Source of the DNA: an uncultured Actinomycetes bacterium
GTDB taxonomy: Bacteria > Actinomycetota > Acidimicrobiia > Acidimicrobiales > Ilumatobacteraceae
DNA length: 64,000 nt
Direction: 5' to 3'
Assembly: GCA_937927625.1 (NCBI GenBank)
Contig: CALBSD010000128.1
Location: 1-64,000 of the forward strand
Part shown: piece by piece, positions 1-7,530 of the stretch
How positions within the stretch are numbered: the first letter of the stretch is position 1
Layout: every line of letters starts with the position of its first letter
The notes under the pieces: generated by a model
The model's input: only the letters and a program-made list of their open reading frames with translations
What the model was told of the DNA's origin: nothing
Database searches by the model: none
Program-made: the position numbers and the translations under genes

Positions 1-2482
1 AGTAGTCCATGATGGACGAAGCCATACGGATGTCTGGATCGTCTGTCATGCCTGCTGGTTCGAAGCGCATGTTGGTGAATGCTTCAACGAATGCACGAAG
101 AGGCACACCGTACTGAAGGCCATACGAGATGGACTTCGCGAATGCATCCATGATGCCCGAGAGTGTTGAACCCTGCTTCGACACGGTGAGGAACATTTCG
201 CCGGGGCGACCGTCTTCGTATTCACCGATGTTTGCAAAGCCCTTGCAATCAGCAACGCGGAACTCGAAGGTGCGACCCTTACGTGAACGAGGAAGCTTCT
301 GGCGAACTGGCTGCGTGACGATCTTTTCAACGACGCGCTCGATGACCTGTGTTGCAGTCTCTGCAGCAGTTGTCGTGTCGGAGGACTCGCCGTCCTTCTT
401 CACGGTGCTGAGTGGCTGACCCACCTTGCAGTTGTCGCGGTAGATAGCAACGGCCTTGATGCCGAGCTTCCAGGACAACATGTGCAATGCCTCGATGTCT
501 TCGATGGTTGCTTCTTCAGGCATGTTCACTGTCTTGGAGATTGCACCAGACAAGAAGGGCTGCACTGCGCCCATCATGCGAACGTGACCTTCGTAGTGAA
601 TGGTGTTGTCGCCCATGGAGCATGCGAACACCGATACGTGGTTTGACTCAAGGTGTGGTGCACCAATGATCGACTTGTTCTCATCGATATAGGCGATGAT
701 GTCATCGACCTGCTGAGTGTTGTAACCAAGGCGGCGAAGTGCGCGTGGGATTGTCTGGTTGACGATGCTCATTGAGCCGCCACCGACCATCTTCTTGAAC
801 TTCACGAGACCAAGGTCTGGCTCAACACCGGTGGTGTCACAGTCCATCATGAGGCCGATGGTACCGGTTGGTGCGAGCACCGAAGCCTGAGAGTTACGCA
901 CGCCGTACTCTTCACCGTCGCGCACTGCTGCTTCCCATGACTCAAGGCCAGCGAGCAAGAGGTCTTGCTGCACTTCGTTTGCGTCAAGGATCTTGCTGTG
1001 CTCATCGCGGTGCATGCGAAGAACGTTGAGCATGTACTTCTCGTTCTCAGCAAAACCAGCGAATGGTCCCATGCGGCTTGCGGTACGTGCGCTGGTTGCG
1101 TATGCGTGACCTGTCATGAGTGACGTGAGAGCTGCTGCCCATGCACGGCCTTCCTTCGAGTCGTATGCGTAACCGAGTGCCATAAGAAGTGCACCAAGGT
1201 TTGCGTAACCAATTCCCAGCTGACGGAACTTACGAGTGTTCTCGCCGATCTTTTCTGTTGGGTAGTCAGCACGACCGACAAGGATTTCCTGTGCGGTGAA
1301 CATGACCTCAACTGCGTGGCGGTATGCCTCAACATCAAAACGATCGTTGTCATCAAGGAACTTCAACAAGTTGAGCGATGCAAGGTTGCATGCGGAGTTG
1401 TCAATGTGCATGTATTCAGAACATGGGTTTGAACCGTTGATGCGGTCTGTTGCATGCGCTGTGTGCCACTTGTTGATGGTGGTGTCGAACTGAAGACCAG
1501 GGTCTGCACATTCCCATGCTGCGGTGGCAAGTTGACGCCAGAGATCTCGAGCCTTGATGGTGCGAACGGTATGGCCGTCGGTGACTGCCTTCAAGTTCCA
1601 ATCGCGGTCTTCTTCGACTGCCTGCATGAACTCATCGGTGACGCGCACCGAGTTGTTTGCGTTCTGGTACTGGACGCTGAACGAGTCAGCTCCGTCGAGG
1701 TCCATGTCGAAACCTGCATCGCGAAGGACGCGAGCCTTGCGCTCTTCCTTCACCTTGCACCAGATGAACTCTTCAACGTCTGGGTGGTCACCGTTGAGGA
1801 TGACCATCTTTGCTGCACGGCGGGTCTTGCCACCAGACTTGATGGTGCCGGCTGATGCGTCTGCACCGCGCATGAAAGAGACAGGACCAGAAGCTGTTCC
1901 GCCACCTTCGAGGAGCTCTGCGCTGGAACGGATCTTGGAAAGGTTGATACCGGAGCCTGAACCACCCTTGAAGATCACGCCTTCTTCGCGGTACCAGTTG
2001 AGGATTGCCGACATCTTGTCTTCCACCGAAAGGATGAAGCATGCGCTGGCCTGCTGTGGAACGTCCTTCACGCCAATGTTGAACCACACGGGGCTGTTGA
2101 AAGCTGCACGCTGTGTAATGAGGATGAACTTGAGTTCGGAGCGGAATGCTTCTGCTTCTTCGCTATCGACGAAGTAGCCGCCCTCGATGCCCCAAGTGGT
2201 GATGGTGTCAGCCACGCGGTCAACGACCTGGCGCATGCTGTGCTCACGCTCTGGTGTGCCTGGAGTACCGCGGAAGTACTTCTGAGCAACGATGTTGGTG
2301 GAGTTGAGTGACCAGGAAACGGGGAACTCAACGTCGAGCTGTTCGAATGCAACGGTGCCGTCGCGCCAGTTGGTGATGCGCGAATCGCGCTTTTCCCATG
2401 CGACCTCGTCGTATGGGTGGACACCTGGTGTTGTAAAGAATCGACCGATTCCGATGGACAAGCGATCTGGCGCGAGTGACAT
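1..2482 (-). CDS. nrdJ: Vitamin B12-dependent (class II) ribonucleotide reductase, C-terminus cut by window start
   Basis: Reduces ribonucleotides to deoxyribonucleotides with adenosylcobalamin as radical source. The reading frame is open from an ATG at 2482 to base 1, about 827 residues. The start is set by an AGGAGC ribosome site 7 bases upstream. Seen in the translation: a conserved N-terminal region, the loop GSGSGINLSKIR, the active-site stretch NGSNPCSEYMHID, and the class II C-terminal part with NMPEEATIEDI and KTVNMP. Length and motifs fit NrdJ rather than class I NrdA. The terminal Cys pair that accepts reducing equivalents would lie outside the window. Regulation is probably by NrdR, encoded 3.3 kb away, because a good NrdR box lies upstream at 2548-2563. 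Confidence 0.95.
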   Translation of the reverse strand, partial: MSLAPDRLSIGIGRFFTTPGVHPYDEVAWEKRDSRITNWRDGTVAFEQLDVEFPVSWSLNSTNIVAQKYFRGTPGTPEREHSMRQVVDRVADTITTWGIEGGYFVDSEEAEAFRSELKFILITQRAAFNSPVWFNIGVKDVPQQASACFILSVEDKMSAILNWYREEGVIFKGGSGSGINLSKIRSSAELLEGGGTASGPVSFMRGADASAGTIKSGGKTRRAAKMVILNGDHPDVEEFIWCKVKEERKARVLRDAGFDMDLDGADSFSVQYQNANNSVRVTDEFMQAVEEDRDWNLKAVTDGHTVRTIKARDLWRQLATAAWECADPGLQFDTTINKWHTAHATDRINGSNPCSEYMHIDNSACNLASLNLLKFLDDNDRFDVEAYRHAVEVMFTAQEILVGRADYPTEKIGENTRKFRQLGIGYANLGALLMALGYAYDSKEGRAWAAALTSLMTGHAYATSARTASRMGPFAGFAENEKYMLNVLRMHRDEHSKILDANEVQQDLLLAGLESWEAAVRDGEEYGVRNSQASVLAPTGTIGLMMDCDTTGVEPDLGLVKFKKMVGGGSMSIVNQTIPRALRRLGYNTQQVDDIIAYIDENKSIIGAPHLESNHVSVFACSMGDNTIHYEGHVRMMGAVQPFLSGAISKTVNMPEEATIEDIEALHMLSWKLGIKAVAIYRDNCKVGQPLSTVKKDGESSDTTTAAETATQVIERVVEKIVTQPVRQKLPRSRKGRTFEFRVADCKGFANIGEYEDGRPGEMFLTVSKQGSTLSGIMDAFAKSISYGLQYGVPLRAFVEAFTNMRFEPAGMTDDPDIRMASSIMDY

Positions 2483-2547
2483 GTTTGCTCCTGTTTGGCG
2501 TGGTTTATTGGCCGTGAGACCTATGAATGCTGCAAAACCACCCCCAA

Positions 2548-2563
2548 CCACAACATGTTGTGG
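2548..2563. promoter_or_regulatory. NrdR box upstream of nrdJ
   Basis: CCACAACATGTTGTGG is a perfect 16-base palindrome. It matches the NrdR consensus acaCwAtATaTwGtgt at its conserved core positions. It lies 66 bases upstream of the nrdJ start. NrdR boxes normally occur in pairs, about three helical turns apart. A second palindrome, TGTGGTGTAACCACA, is centred about 31 bases further upstream (2580-2594). It shares the CCACA/TGTGG arms but not the core, so the second site is weaker evidence. Confidence 0.7.
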
Positions 2564-2579
2564 GTGACTCCGCTCCTAC

Positions 2580-2594
2580 TGTGGTGTAACCACA
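2580..2594. promoter_or_regulatory. Second palindrome upstream of nrdJ, possible degenerate NrdR partner site
   Basis: TGTGGTGTAACCACA has 6-base inverted arms around three central bases. Its centre is about 31.5 bases from the centre of the good NrdR box, the spacing expected for paired NrdR sites. Its GGTGTAAC (2583-2590) also has an exact inverted copy, GTTACACC, at 2611-2618, so it could form a hairpin instead. Which of these matters is not decided by sequence. Confidence 0.35.
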
Positions 2595-2789
2595 AGAGGT
2601 TGAGAGATTACAGCACCGTAGTTACACCCGTGTCAACGACCCTCGCAAAATATTTTCCGCAGTGCGGTGACGGCGCGAGTAACCAGGTCACGGAACCGCC
2701 CGGTCCCCAGGATCGAAAAGGAAATTCTCCCCCACATCCAGCCACTCGCAGCCGTTCCCGACTACCCCTTGAACCTACGGGTTACCCCC

Positions 2790-2906
2790 TGTGGATTGGA
2801 AGTGGACAACCATGTGAATTTCAGGAAATATCTGGGGAAACCCTTGTGTAATAAGTGGATGACCCTGTGGAACTCCTGTGCACAAGTACACCCCTCCTGT
2901 GGACGG
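2790..2906 (-). promoter_or_regulatory. Cluster of six DnaA-box-like 9-mers
   Basis: Read on the minus strand, toward nrdJ, all six sites share one orientation: CCGTCCACA (2898-2906), TTGTGCACA (2877-2885), AGTTCCACA (2866-2874), TCATCCACT (2854-2862), TTGTCCACT (2801-2809) and CAATCCACA (2790-2798). Compared with TTGTCCACA or TTATCCACA, the two best match 8 of 9, three match 7 of 9 and one matches 6 of 9. No dnaA or dnaN is nearby, so a replication origin is unlikely. Control of nrdJ by DnaA is a hypothesis. Confidence 0.4.
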
Positions 2907-2916
2907 AGGCGCCTAC

Positions 2917-5175
2917 TTAGGCGGGCTGAAGAGTCACAGGGATGGCGTTCAGAGCTGCGTTGCCCGACAGTGGATCCATCACCTGGTCATCCGTGAGGAT
3001 GTTCGAGTTCACTCCGGCCTTCTCGGCGGCCACACCCATCTGGGTGCCAGCGACACCGTGACCCCAGCCATGCGGAAGACTGACAACGCCCTGGCGGACC
3101 GAATCGGTGACCTCCACGGGAGCATCAACAGAACCAACGCGGCTTGTGATACGCACGGTTCCTCCATCGGCAAGACCCAAACGTGCAGCGTCATCAGGAT
3201 GCACATGCGCTGTGCAGGACAACGAACCCTTCGTCAACACTTTGATGTTGTGCATCCATGAGTTGTTTGATTTCAATTCGCGACGACCCACCAACAGCAT
3301 CTGACTGTTGTCTGCTTTGTCAATCGAAGCTTCAAGACGAACAAGATCTGCAATCAACAACGGCGGCGACAGTTCAATCATTCCTGTTGGCGTACGAAGA
3401 CCTTCAGGAATGCGTGGCTCTAATGCGCCGAGATCAACACCGTGCGGGTTTGCCAACAACACATCAAGCGAAAGCCCTGATGGGTTTGCACCAAACGCTG
3501 CGCCATACGGGCCTGTTTGCAACATGAAATCAAGCATGCGTGCAGTGCCGCGTCGTCCATCTTTGTTTAACAACTCAAGAATTTCATCTGCGTTACGACC
3601 GCTGATGTTTGATGACGATGTTGCAACTGCAGATGTGACTGTTGCGAACATGTTCTGATCATCAATCACTGCGGGATCAACGTCAGTACCGAGGCCTTGC
3701 AAGATGGCGCCCATCTTCACCAAGATTTCCCACTCGTCTGGTGAGTCAGCATCCTTCTGCAAGACAGCCTGGCTGTAGTTCGCAATGTTGCGCACTGCAT
3801 AGACATACAGACCGACGTCGTAGTGGTCTTTTTCTAACGCAGATGGCGGAGGAAGAATCACATCGGCATGTCGTGTTGTCTCGTTGAGATAAATATCAAT
3901 CGACACCATGAACTCAAGGTCAGCAAGAGCCCTGTCTAACTGTTCCGAGTGAGGCGTGGACAACACGGGGTTTCCTGCAACGGTGATTGCCGCACGAATT
4001 TGATTTTCACCAGGCGTGAGAATCTCTTCGCCGAAGACTGCAACTGGATATTCGCCCAATACTTCGGGCTTATTGCTCACACGACTGTGACCGCGACCGG
4101 TTTGGAAACCCTTGCCTTTTCCGGCTGTTCCACGCGTTGACGCACCACCAGCAGCAGGCGTGGTGAACATATCGCCACCGCGCTTGTCGAAGTTGCCGGT
4201 GATGATGCTGAGTGCATTCACCAACCATGCATTCGTGGAACCGAACTCCACCGTGTTCACACCGATGCGGCCATACACGGCACACGTTGGTGCTGCACAC
4301 ATCTCACGTGCAATACGCACGATGGTTTCCGCAGGCACACCCGCTGCTGCAGTGACGCGCTCTGGTGTGAACGGCAACACTGCAGTACGGAACTCCTCAA
4401 GACCATTCATTTGTGATGCAATGCGCGGCTCAACTTTTGCGATTCCTTCGGCGAACATCACGTTGGCAAGTGCAGCCATAAACAAACCATCAGTGCCCGG
4501 ACGAATTGAAATCCATTCGTCACTGTTCTCTGCAGTCTTTGATCGACGTGGGTCAACGACCACAACTTTTCCGCCACGTGCACGAATCGCTTGAATACGA
4601 CCTGGATAATCCGGGGCAGTGCACAAGCTGCCGTTTGACATGTAGGGGTTTGCACCCAACATCAACAAGTAGTCGGTGTGATCAATGTCAGGAACCGGAA
4701 TGTGTTGCGCACTACCGAACATGAAACCGCCAGCAACATGCATTGGCATTTGATCGACCGACGATGCGCTGAAGATGTTGCGCGAACCCATCGAACGCAA
4801 CATCACGCCACTGAACAACTGCGGTCCAAGGTTGTGTGCATTCGGGTTTCCCAAATATGCAGAGAGAGACCCGCGACCATGGCGCTCGATCACGCCCATC
4901 AGTCCGCGCTCGACTTCTTTCCACGCTTCATCCCACGTGACCTCAACATGCACACCATTGCGCTTCACCATTGGCTTGCGCAAACGGTCTGGGTCTTCAT
5001 GCAATTGCTTCAGCGTGCTGCCCTTCGGACAGATGAAGCCATGACTGAACACATCGTCTTTGTCGCCGCGGATACGCACAACCTGTTCCTGCGGGTTAAC
5101 GGAAATCTCTAAGCCACAGGTGGCCTCGCACAGTGGGCAGGTGCGAAAAACGGTGCGGTTCTGGTCGCTAGTCAT
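2917..5175 (-). CDS. Molybdopterin-dependent oxidoreductase
   Basis: A 752-residue protein of the DMSO reductase/formate dehydrogenase superfamily, which uses a bis-molybdopterin guanine dinucleotide cofactor. The N-terminus has a [4Fe-4S] site, C13-x2-C16-x3-C20 with C49. The central molybdopterin domain has the stretch SSVDQMPMHVAGG around residue 141, where formate dehydrogenases carry Cys or Sec; here there is Ser/Asp, so a formate dehydrogenase is unlikely. The C-terminal cofactor-binding domain has HPDDAARLGLADG and ends near LPHGWGHG. There is no Tat signal, so it is probably cytoplasmic. It stands alone without a partner subunit or cofactor-synthesis gene, and its substrate cannot be read from the sequence. 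Confidence 0.85.
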   Translation of the reverse strand: MTSDQNRTVFRTCPLCEATCGLEISVNPQEQVVRIRGDKDDVFSHGFICPKGSTLKQLHEDPDRLRKPMVKRNGVHVEVTWDEAWKEVERGLMGVIERHGRGSLSAYLGNPNAHNLGPQLFSGVMLRSMGSRNIFSASSVDQMPMHVAGGFMFGSAQHIPVPDIDHTDYLLMLGANPYMSNGSLCTAPDYPGRIQAIRARGGKVVVVDPRRSKTAENSDEWISIRPGTDGLFMAALANVMFAEGIAKVEPRIASQMNGLEEFRTAVLPFTPERVTAAAGVPAETIVRIAREMCAAPTCAVYGRIGVNTVEFGSTNAWLVNALSIITGNFDKRGGDMFTTPAAGGASTRGTAGKGKGFQTGRGHSRVSNKPEVLGEYPVAVFGEEILTPGENQIRAAITVAGNPVLSTPHSEQLDRALADLEFMVSIDIYLNETTRHADVILPPPSALEKDHYDVGLYVYAVRNIANYSQAVLQKDADSPDEWEILVKMGAILQGLGTDVDPAVIDDQNMFATVTSAVATSSSNISGRNADEILELLNKDGRRGTARMLDFMLQTGPYGAAFGANPSGLSLDVLLANPHGVDLGALEPRIPEGLRTPTGMIELSPPLLIADLVRLEASIDKADNSQMLLVGRRELKSNNSWMHNIKVLTKGSLSCTAHVHPDDAARLGLADGGTVRITSRVGSVDAPVEVTDSVRQGVVSLPHGWGHGVAGTQMGVAAEKAGVNSNILTDDQVMDPLSGNAALNAIPVTLQPA

Positions 5176-5219
5176 TCCGTCACTCTGTCACGACCACCAC
5201 CACTTCGTACACTTGGCGC

Positions 5220-5804
5220 ATGACCCGCAGCGTGGAGATATGCATGATCACCACGCCAGACGGCGGTATTGATGTGAATGGCCGCTCCGGCCCACTTGGT
5301 GGCCCAGCGGACCAGAAGCGTCTCATTGGGCTTCGTGCACAAGCATCCGTGGTTCTTGTTGGCGCGGGCACTGCGCGTGGCGAGGGTTATGGCGCCCCAT
5401 CCAAGCAGGGTCTGCGCATTGGCGTCGTCACGTTGTCGTGCGATATGGACTTCACCTCCCCCCTATTCACCAGTGGCTCTGGCTTCATTGTCACCACCAC
5501 CGATGCACCTGCTGTGCCCGTAGACAGCATTCGTGCCGGCAATGGCAGCATCGACTTCGCATCAGTGATTGCACAACTACCCGACGGAATGATTCACGTT
5601 GAAGGTGGGCCGCAATTGAATGCCGCTCTGTTAAACGAAGGACTCGTTGACGCCATAAACCTCACGTTGTCACCACGACTTGTTGGCTCACGCGGGCCAT
5701 CGATCAGTGCCGCACCACATGCATTGCAAAACTTTTCTTTGGCGTCACTCACGACCGAAGAAGAGTTTGTGTTTGCGCGCTACGAGCGCACGATTATCGC
5801 GTAA
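5220..5804 (+). CDS. RibD C-terminal-domain reductase (pyrimidine reductase family)
   Basis: A 194-residue single-domain protein of the RibD_C/dihydrofolate-reductase-like fold, which uses NAD(P)H to reduce riboflavin-pathway pyrimidines or related compounds. Typical are the start SVDGGI-like stretch (here TPDGGIDVNGRSGPLGG), the nucleotide loop VLVGAGTARGEGYG, and IHVEGGPQLNAALLNEGLVD near residue 130. No deaminase domain is present. It diverges from the molybdopterin enzyme with 44 bases between starts. A TACACT hexamer ends 6 bases before the ATG, which suggests a leaderless transcript. The true substrate is unknown; no other rib gene is in the window. Confidence 0.8.
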   Translation: MTRSVEICMITTPDGGIDVNGRSGPLGGPADQKRLIGLRAQASVVLVGAGTARGEGYGAPSKQGLRIGVVTLSCDMDFTSPLFTSGSGFIVTTTDAPAVPVDSIRAGNGSIDFASVIAQLPDGMIHVEGGPQLNAALLNEGLVDAINLTLSPRLVGSRGPSISAAPHALQNFSLASLTTEEEFVFARYERTIIA

Positions 5805-5815
5805 CGCGAAAAGTA

Positions 5816-6274
5816 TTACGACTGCTTGAGCAGTGCGAGTTCGCGACTGAAGTCGGCAGCACCGTCGAAGTTTTTGTACACACTTGCGAAGCGCACATAT
5901 GCAACTTCGTCGAGAGCGCGGAGACGTTCCAGAACTGCGTGACCGACGGTGGAAGAAGTGATCTCTGCTCCGCCCACTTGCGCCAAACGCATGTCGTCTT
6001 CCACCATCTCAGCAAGAGCCTCTACTTGGGCTTCTTCAACGTTGCGACCTTTACAAGCAGAGCTAACGCCAGCAACGATTTTTGCCCGATCAAACGGCAC
6101 CCGAACCCCGGAACGCTTCAACACCATCAGAGGCGCACCCTCAAGGCGCTCGTAGGTGGTGAATCGGTAGGCACACTCTGGGCAACTACGACGTCGACGA
6201 ATAGCGCAACCGTCCTCAGTGGAACGGGAGTCGATCACCTTGGTGTCGTCGTGGCGGCATACGGGGCAATGCAC
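5816..6274 (-). CDS. nrdR: Transcriptional repressor NrdR
   Basis: ATP/dATP-sensing repressor of ribonucleotide reductase genes; 152 residues, the usual family length. An N-terminal zinc ribbon (C3, C6, C31, C34) is followed by an ATP-cone domain (PFDRAKIVAGVSSACKGR and onward). The start is GTG at 6274, giving the expected MHCPVC beginning. No Shine-Dalgarno site is seen, but TATTCT lies 8 bases upstream, as for a leaderless mRNA. Its probable target is nrdJ at 1-2482. In Mycobacterium nrdR also lies beside a LysM gene and lexA, the same order as here. Confidence 0.95.
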   Translation of the reverse strand: MHCPVCRHDDTKVIDSRSTEDGCAIRRRRSCPECAYRFTTYERLEGAPLMVLKRSGVRVPFDRAKIVAGVSSACKGRNVEEAQVEALAEMVEDDMRLAQVGGAEITSSTVGHAVLERLRALDEVAYVRFASVYKNFDGAADFSRELALLKQS

Positions 6275-6359
6275 GAACTCTGAGAATAGAACACAGAGTT
6301 TTAACTTTCTGTTAGTTCGTAAGGAAATAATGAGATTTCTTTACGCCACTTCAGAATGT

Positions 6360-6710
6360 TTATGGGATACGAACAACCTGGCCTGGTTCAATCACTGAAC
6401 CATTGAGCTGCACCATCTCCGAAACAAGATCACCAATGGCGCCCTTTGGAACGATCTGACGAGCGATGTCCCACAAGGTGTCGCCGCTCTTTGCGATGAC
6501 TGTGCGTGGGATGACCTGCTGGGCTGGCGCTGGGTTAGAAGCGAATGCTCCGGTGGAGATGAAGGCCGATGCGAGACCGAACACAACAACAGCACCAAGG
6601 GCCATACGGCGGCGCTGGAAGGTGCGCTGGCTGACTGCTGGACGAACCGAACGGCTGGAGCTGCGAACAGTGGTAGCTGGGAAGAGAAGAGGATCGATGG
6701 TGGTAGCCAT
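6360..6710 (-). CDS. LysM-domain membrane protein, probable SOS-induced cell-division suppressor
   Basis: A 116-residue protein with a basic N-terminus (about 1-35), one membrane segment (about 36-57, MALGAVVVFGLASAFISTG) and an outside LysM domain (about 68-116, VIAKSGDTLWDIARQIVP to PGQVVRIP). LysM binds peptidoglycan. An AAAGGAAA ribosome site precedes the ATG. This architecture, and the position beside lexA, match YneA of Bacillus and ChiZ (Rv2719c) of Mycobacterium, both SOS-induced and both slowing division. A -35/-10 pair facing this gene encloses a perfect SOS box, so LexA control is well supported. The division role is inferred from context. Confidence 0.8.
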   Translation of the reverse strand: MATTIDPLLFPATTVRSSSRSVRPAVSQRTFQRRRMALGAVVVFGLASAFISTGAFASNPAPAQQVIPRTVIAKSGDTLWDIARQIVPKGAIGDLVSEMVQLNGSVIEPGQVVRIP

Positions 6711-6771
6711 GGGATTTCCTTTCAGGATGAGGGTTTTGGGGACCGGGCGGTCTTTGTGGTGTTCACCGTAG

Positions 6772-6878
6772 CGAACGGGTGTTCGTAAGTTTGCCCGAAC
6801 AGGTGTTCGTTGTCAACCCCTTGACCAAACATTTGTTCTCCGAACAGGTGTTTGACCCAGCCCCCGAACACCTGTACG
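6772..6878. promoter_or_regulatory. Divergent LexA operator region with five SOS-box-like sites
   Basis: Five sites resembling the actinobacterial box CGAACnnnnGTTCG lie between the LysM gene and lexA: CGAACGGGTGTTCG (6772-6785), CGAACAGGTGTTCG (6796-6809), CAAACATTTGTTCT (6826-6839), CGAACAGGTGTTTG (6841-6854) and CGAACACCTGTACG (6865-6878). The first two have perfect half-sites; the others have one or two mismatches. Their starts are 24, 30, 15 and 24 bases apart. Confidence 0.9.
6788..6816 (-). promoter_or_regulatory. SOS promoter of the LysM gene
   Basis: On the minus strand TTGACA (6811-6816) and CAAACT (6788-6793) are separated by 17 bases. The spacer contains the perfect SOS box 6796-6809, so bound LexA would cover both elements. 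The -10 is weak, as expected for a tightly repressed promoter. Confidence 0.65.
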
Positions 6879-6880
6879 CT
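6852..6880 (+). promoter_or_regulatory. Autoregulated leaderless promoter of lexA
   Basis: TTGACC (6852-6857), a 17-base spacer and TACGCT (6875-6880) form a good sigma-70-type promoter. The expected transcription start falls on the ATG at 6888, giving a leaderless mRNA. SOS-like boxes overlap the -35 (6841-6854) and the spacer/-10 (6865-6878). Confidence 0.7.
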
Positions 6881-6887
6881 CATGCCC

Positions 6888-7517
6888 ATGTCTGTAGCCC
6901 TTACTGAACGCCAGCGCCAGATCCTCCTTGTCATCGAACAAGCCATGCAAGATCGTGGATATCCACCATCGGTGCGCGAGATCTGCGAGGCGGTGGGTCT
7001 TAACTCCCCCGCCACGGTGCACAACCACCTCTCTACGTTGCAAGAGAAGGGCTTCATCCGTCGCGACCCTTCCAAGCCACGCGCCATCGAGGTGCGCTTC
7101 GACACCAACTCTGAAGTTGCCATGGAGCGTCGCCCATCGCGCCACATCCCTCTCATTGGTGATGTTGCAGCAGGCACCAACGTTCTTGCTCAGCAAAACG
7201 TCGAAGACCTCATTCCATTACCCACGGACTTCACCGGCGAAGGCGAACTCTTCATGCTTCGCGTTCGCGGAGATTCCATGATCGAAGCGGGCATTCTCGA
7301 CGGCGACTTTGTTGTTGCACGTCAGCAAAAGGTTGCAGAAAACGGCGACATCGTTGTTGCTGGCATTCCTGGTGATGAAGCCACCATCAAGACTTTCAAG
7401 AAGTCGGGAAAGACCATCACTCTCATCCCTGCCAACTCCTCGATGGAGCCCATGGTGTTCGATGCAGATGAAGTACAAGTCTTCGGCAAGCTCGTCACCG
7501 TGATGCGCAAGCTGTAA
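6888..7517 (+). CDS. lexA: SOS repressor LexA
   Basis: Repressor of the DNA-damage response that cuts itself when RecA filaments form. The 209 residues contain an N-terminal winged helix (about 1-65, with SPATVHNHLSTLQEKGFI), the A95-G96 cleavage site in GDVAAGTN, and the Ser130/Lys168 dyad in RGDSMIEAG and EATIKTF. ATG at 6888 was chosen because the promoter places the transcript start there; ATG at 6882 would add two residues. A longer reading from TTG 6852 would run through the -35 and is rejected. The gene converges on dapC with 13 bases between them. Confidence 0.97.
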   Translation: MSVALTERQRQILLVIEQAMQDRGYPPSVREICEAVGLNSPATVHNHLSTLQEKGFIRRDPSKPRAIEVRFDTNSEVAMERRPSRHIPLIGDVAAGTNVLAQQNVEDLIPLPTDFTGEGELFMLRVRGDSMIEAGILDGDFVVARQQKVAENGDIVVAGIPGDEATIKTFKKSGKTITLIPANSSMEPMVFDADEVQVFGKLVTVMRKL

Positions 7518-7530
7518 GACCTAGGCGCGA

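Larger units (their letters stand above)
2483..2916. other. Intergenic control region of nrdJ
   Basis: No gene is seen in these 434 bases. Next to nrdJ lie a 16-base palindrome matching the NrdR box and a second palindrome one to three helical turns away. The half next to the molybdopterin oxidoreductase holds six DnaA-box-like 9-mers. I looked for a cobalamin riboswitch (B12 box) because nrdJ needs B12 and did not find one. No convincing terminator is seen after the oxidoreductase stop. Confidence 0.7.

Noticed and set aside
2790..2906. Chromosome replication origin at the DnaA-box cluster
   Set aside because: No dnaA, dnaN or AT-rich unwinding region lies nearby, and the boxes are one-directional and imperfect.
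2483..2916. Cobalamin riboswitch upstream of nrdJ
   Set aside because: The B12 box and the usual long leader fold were not seen, and class II reductases are not normally repressed by B12.
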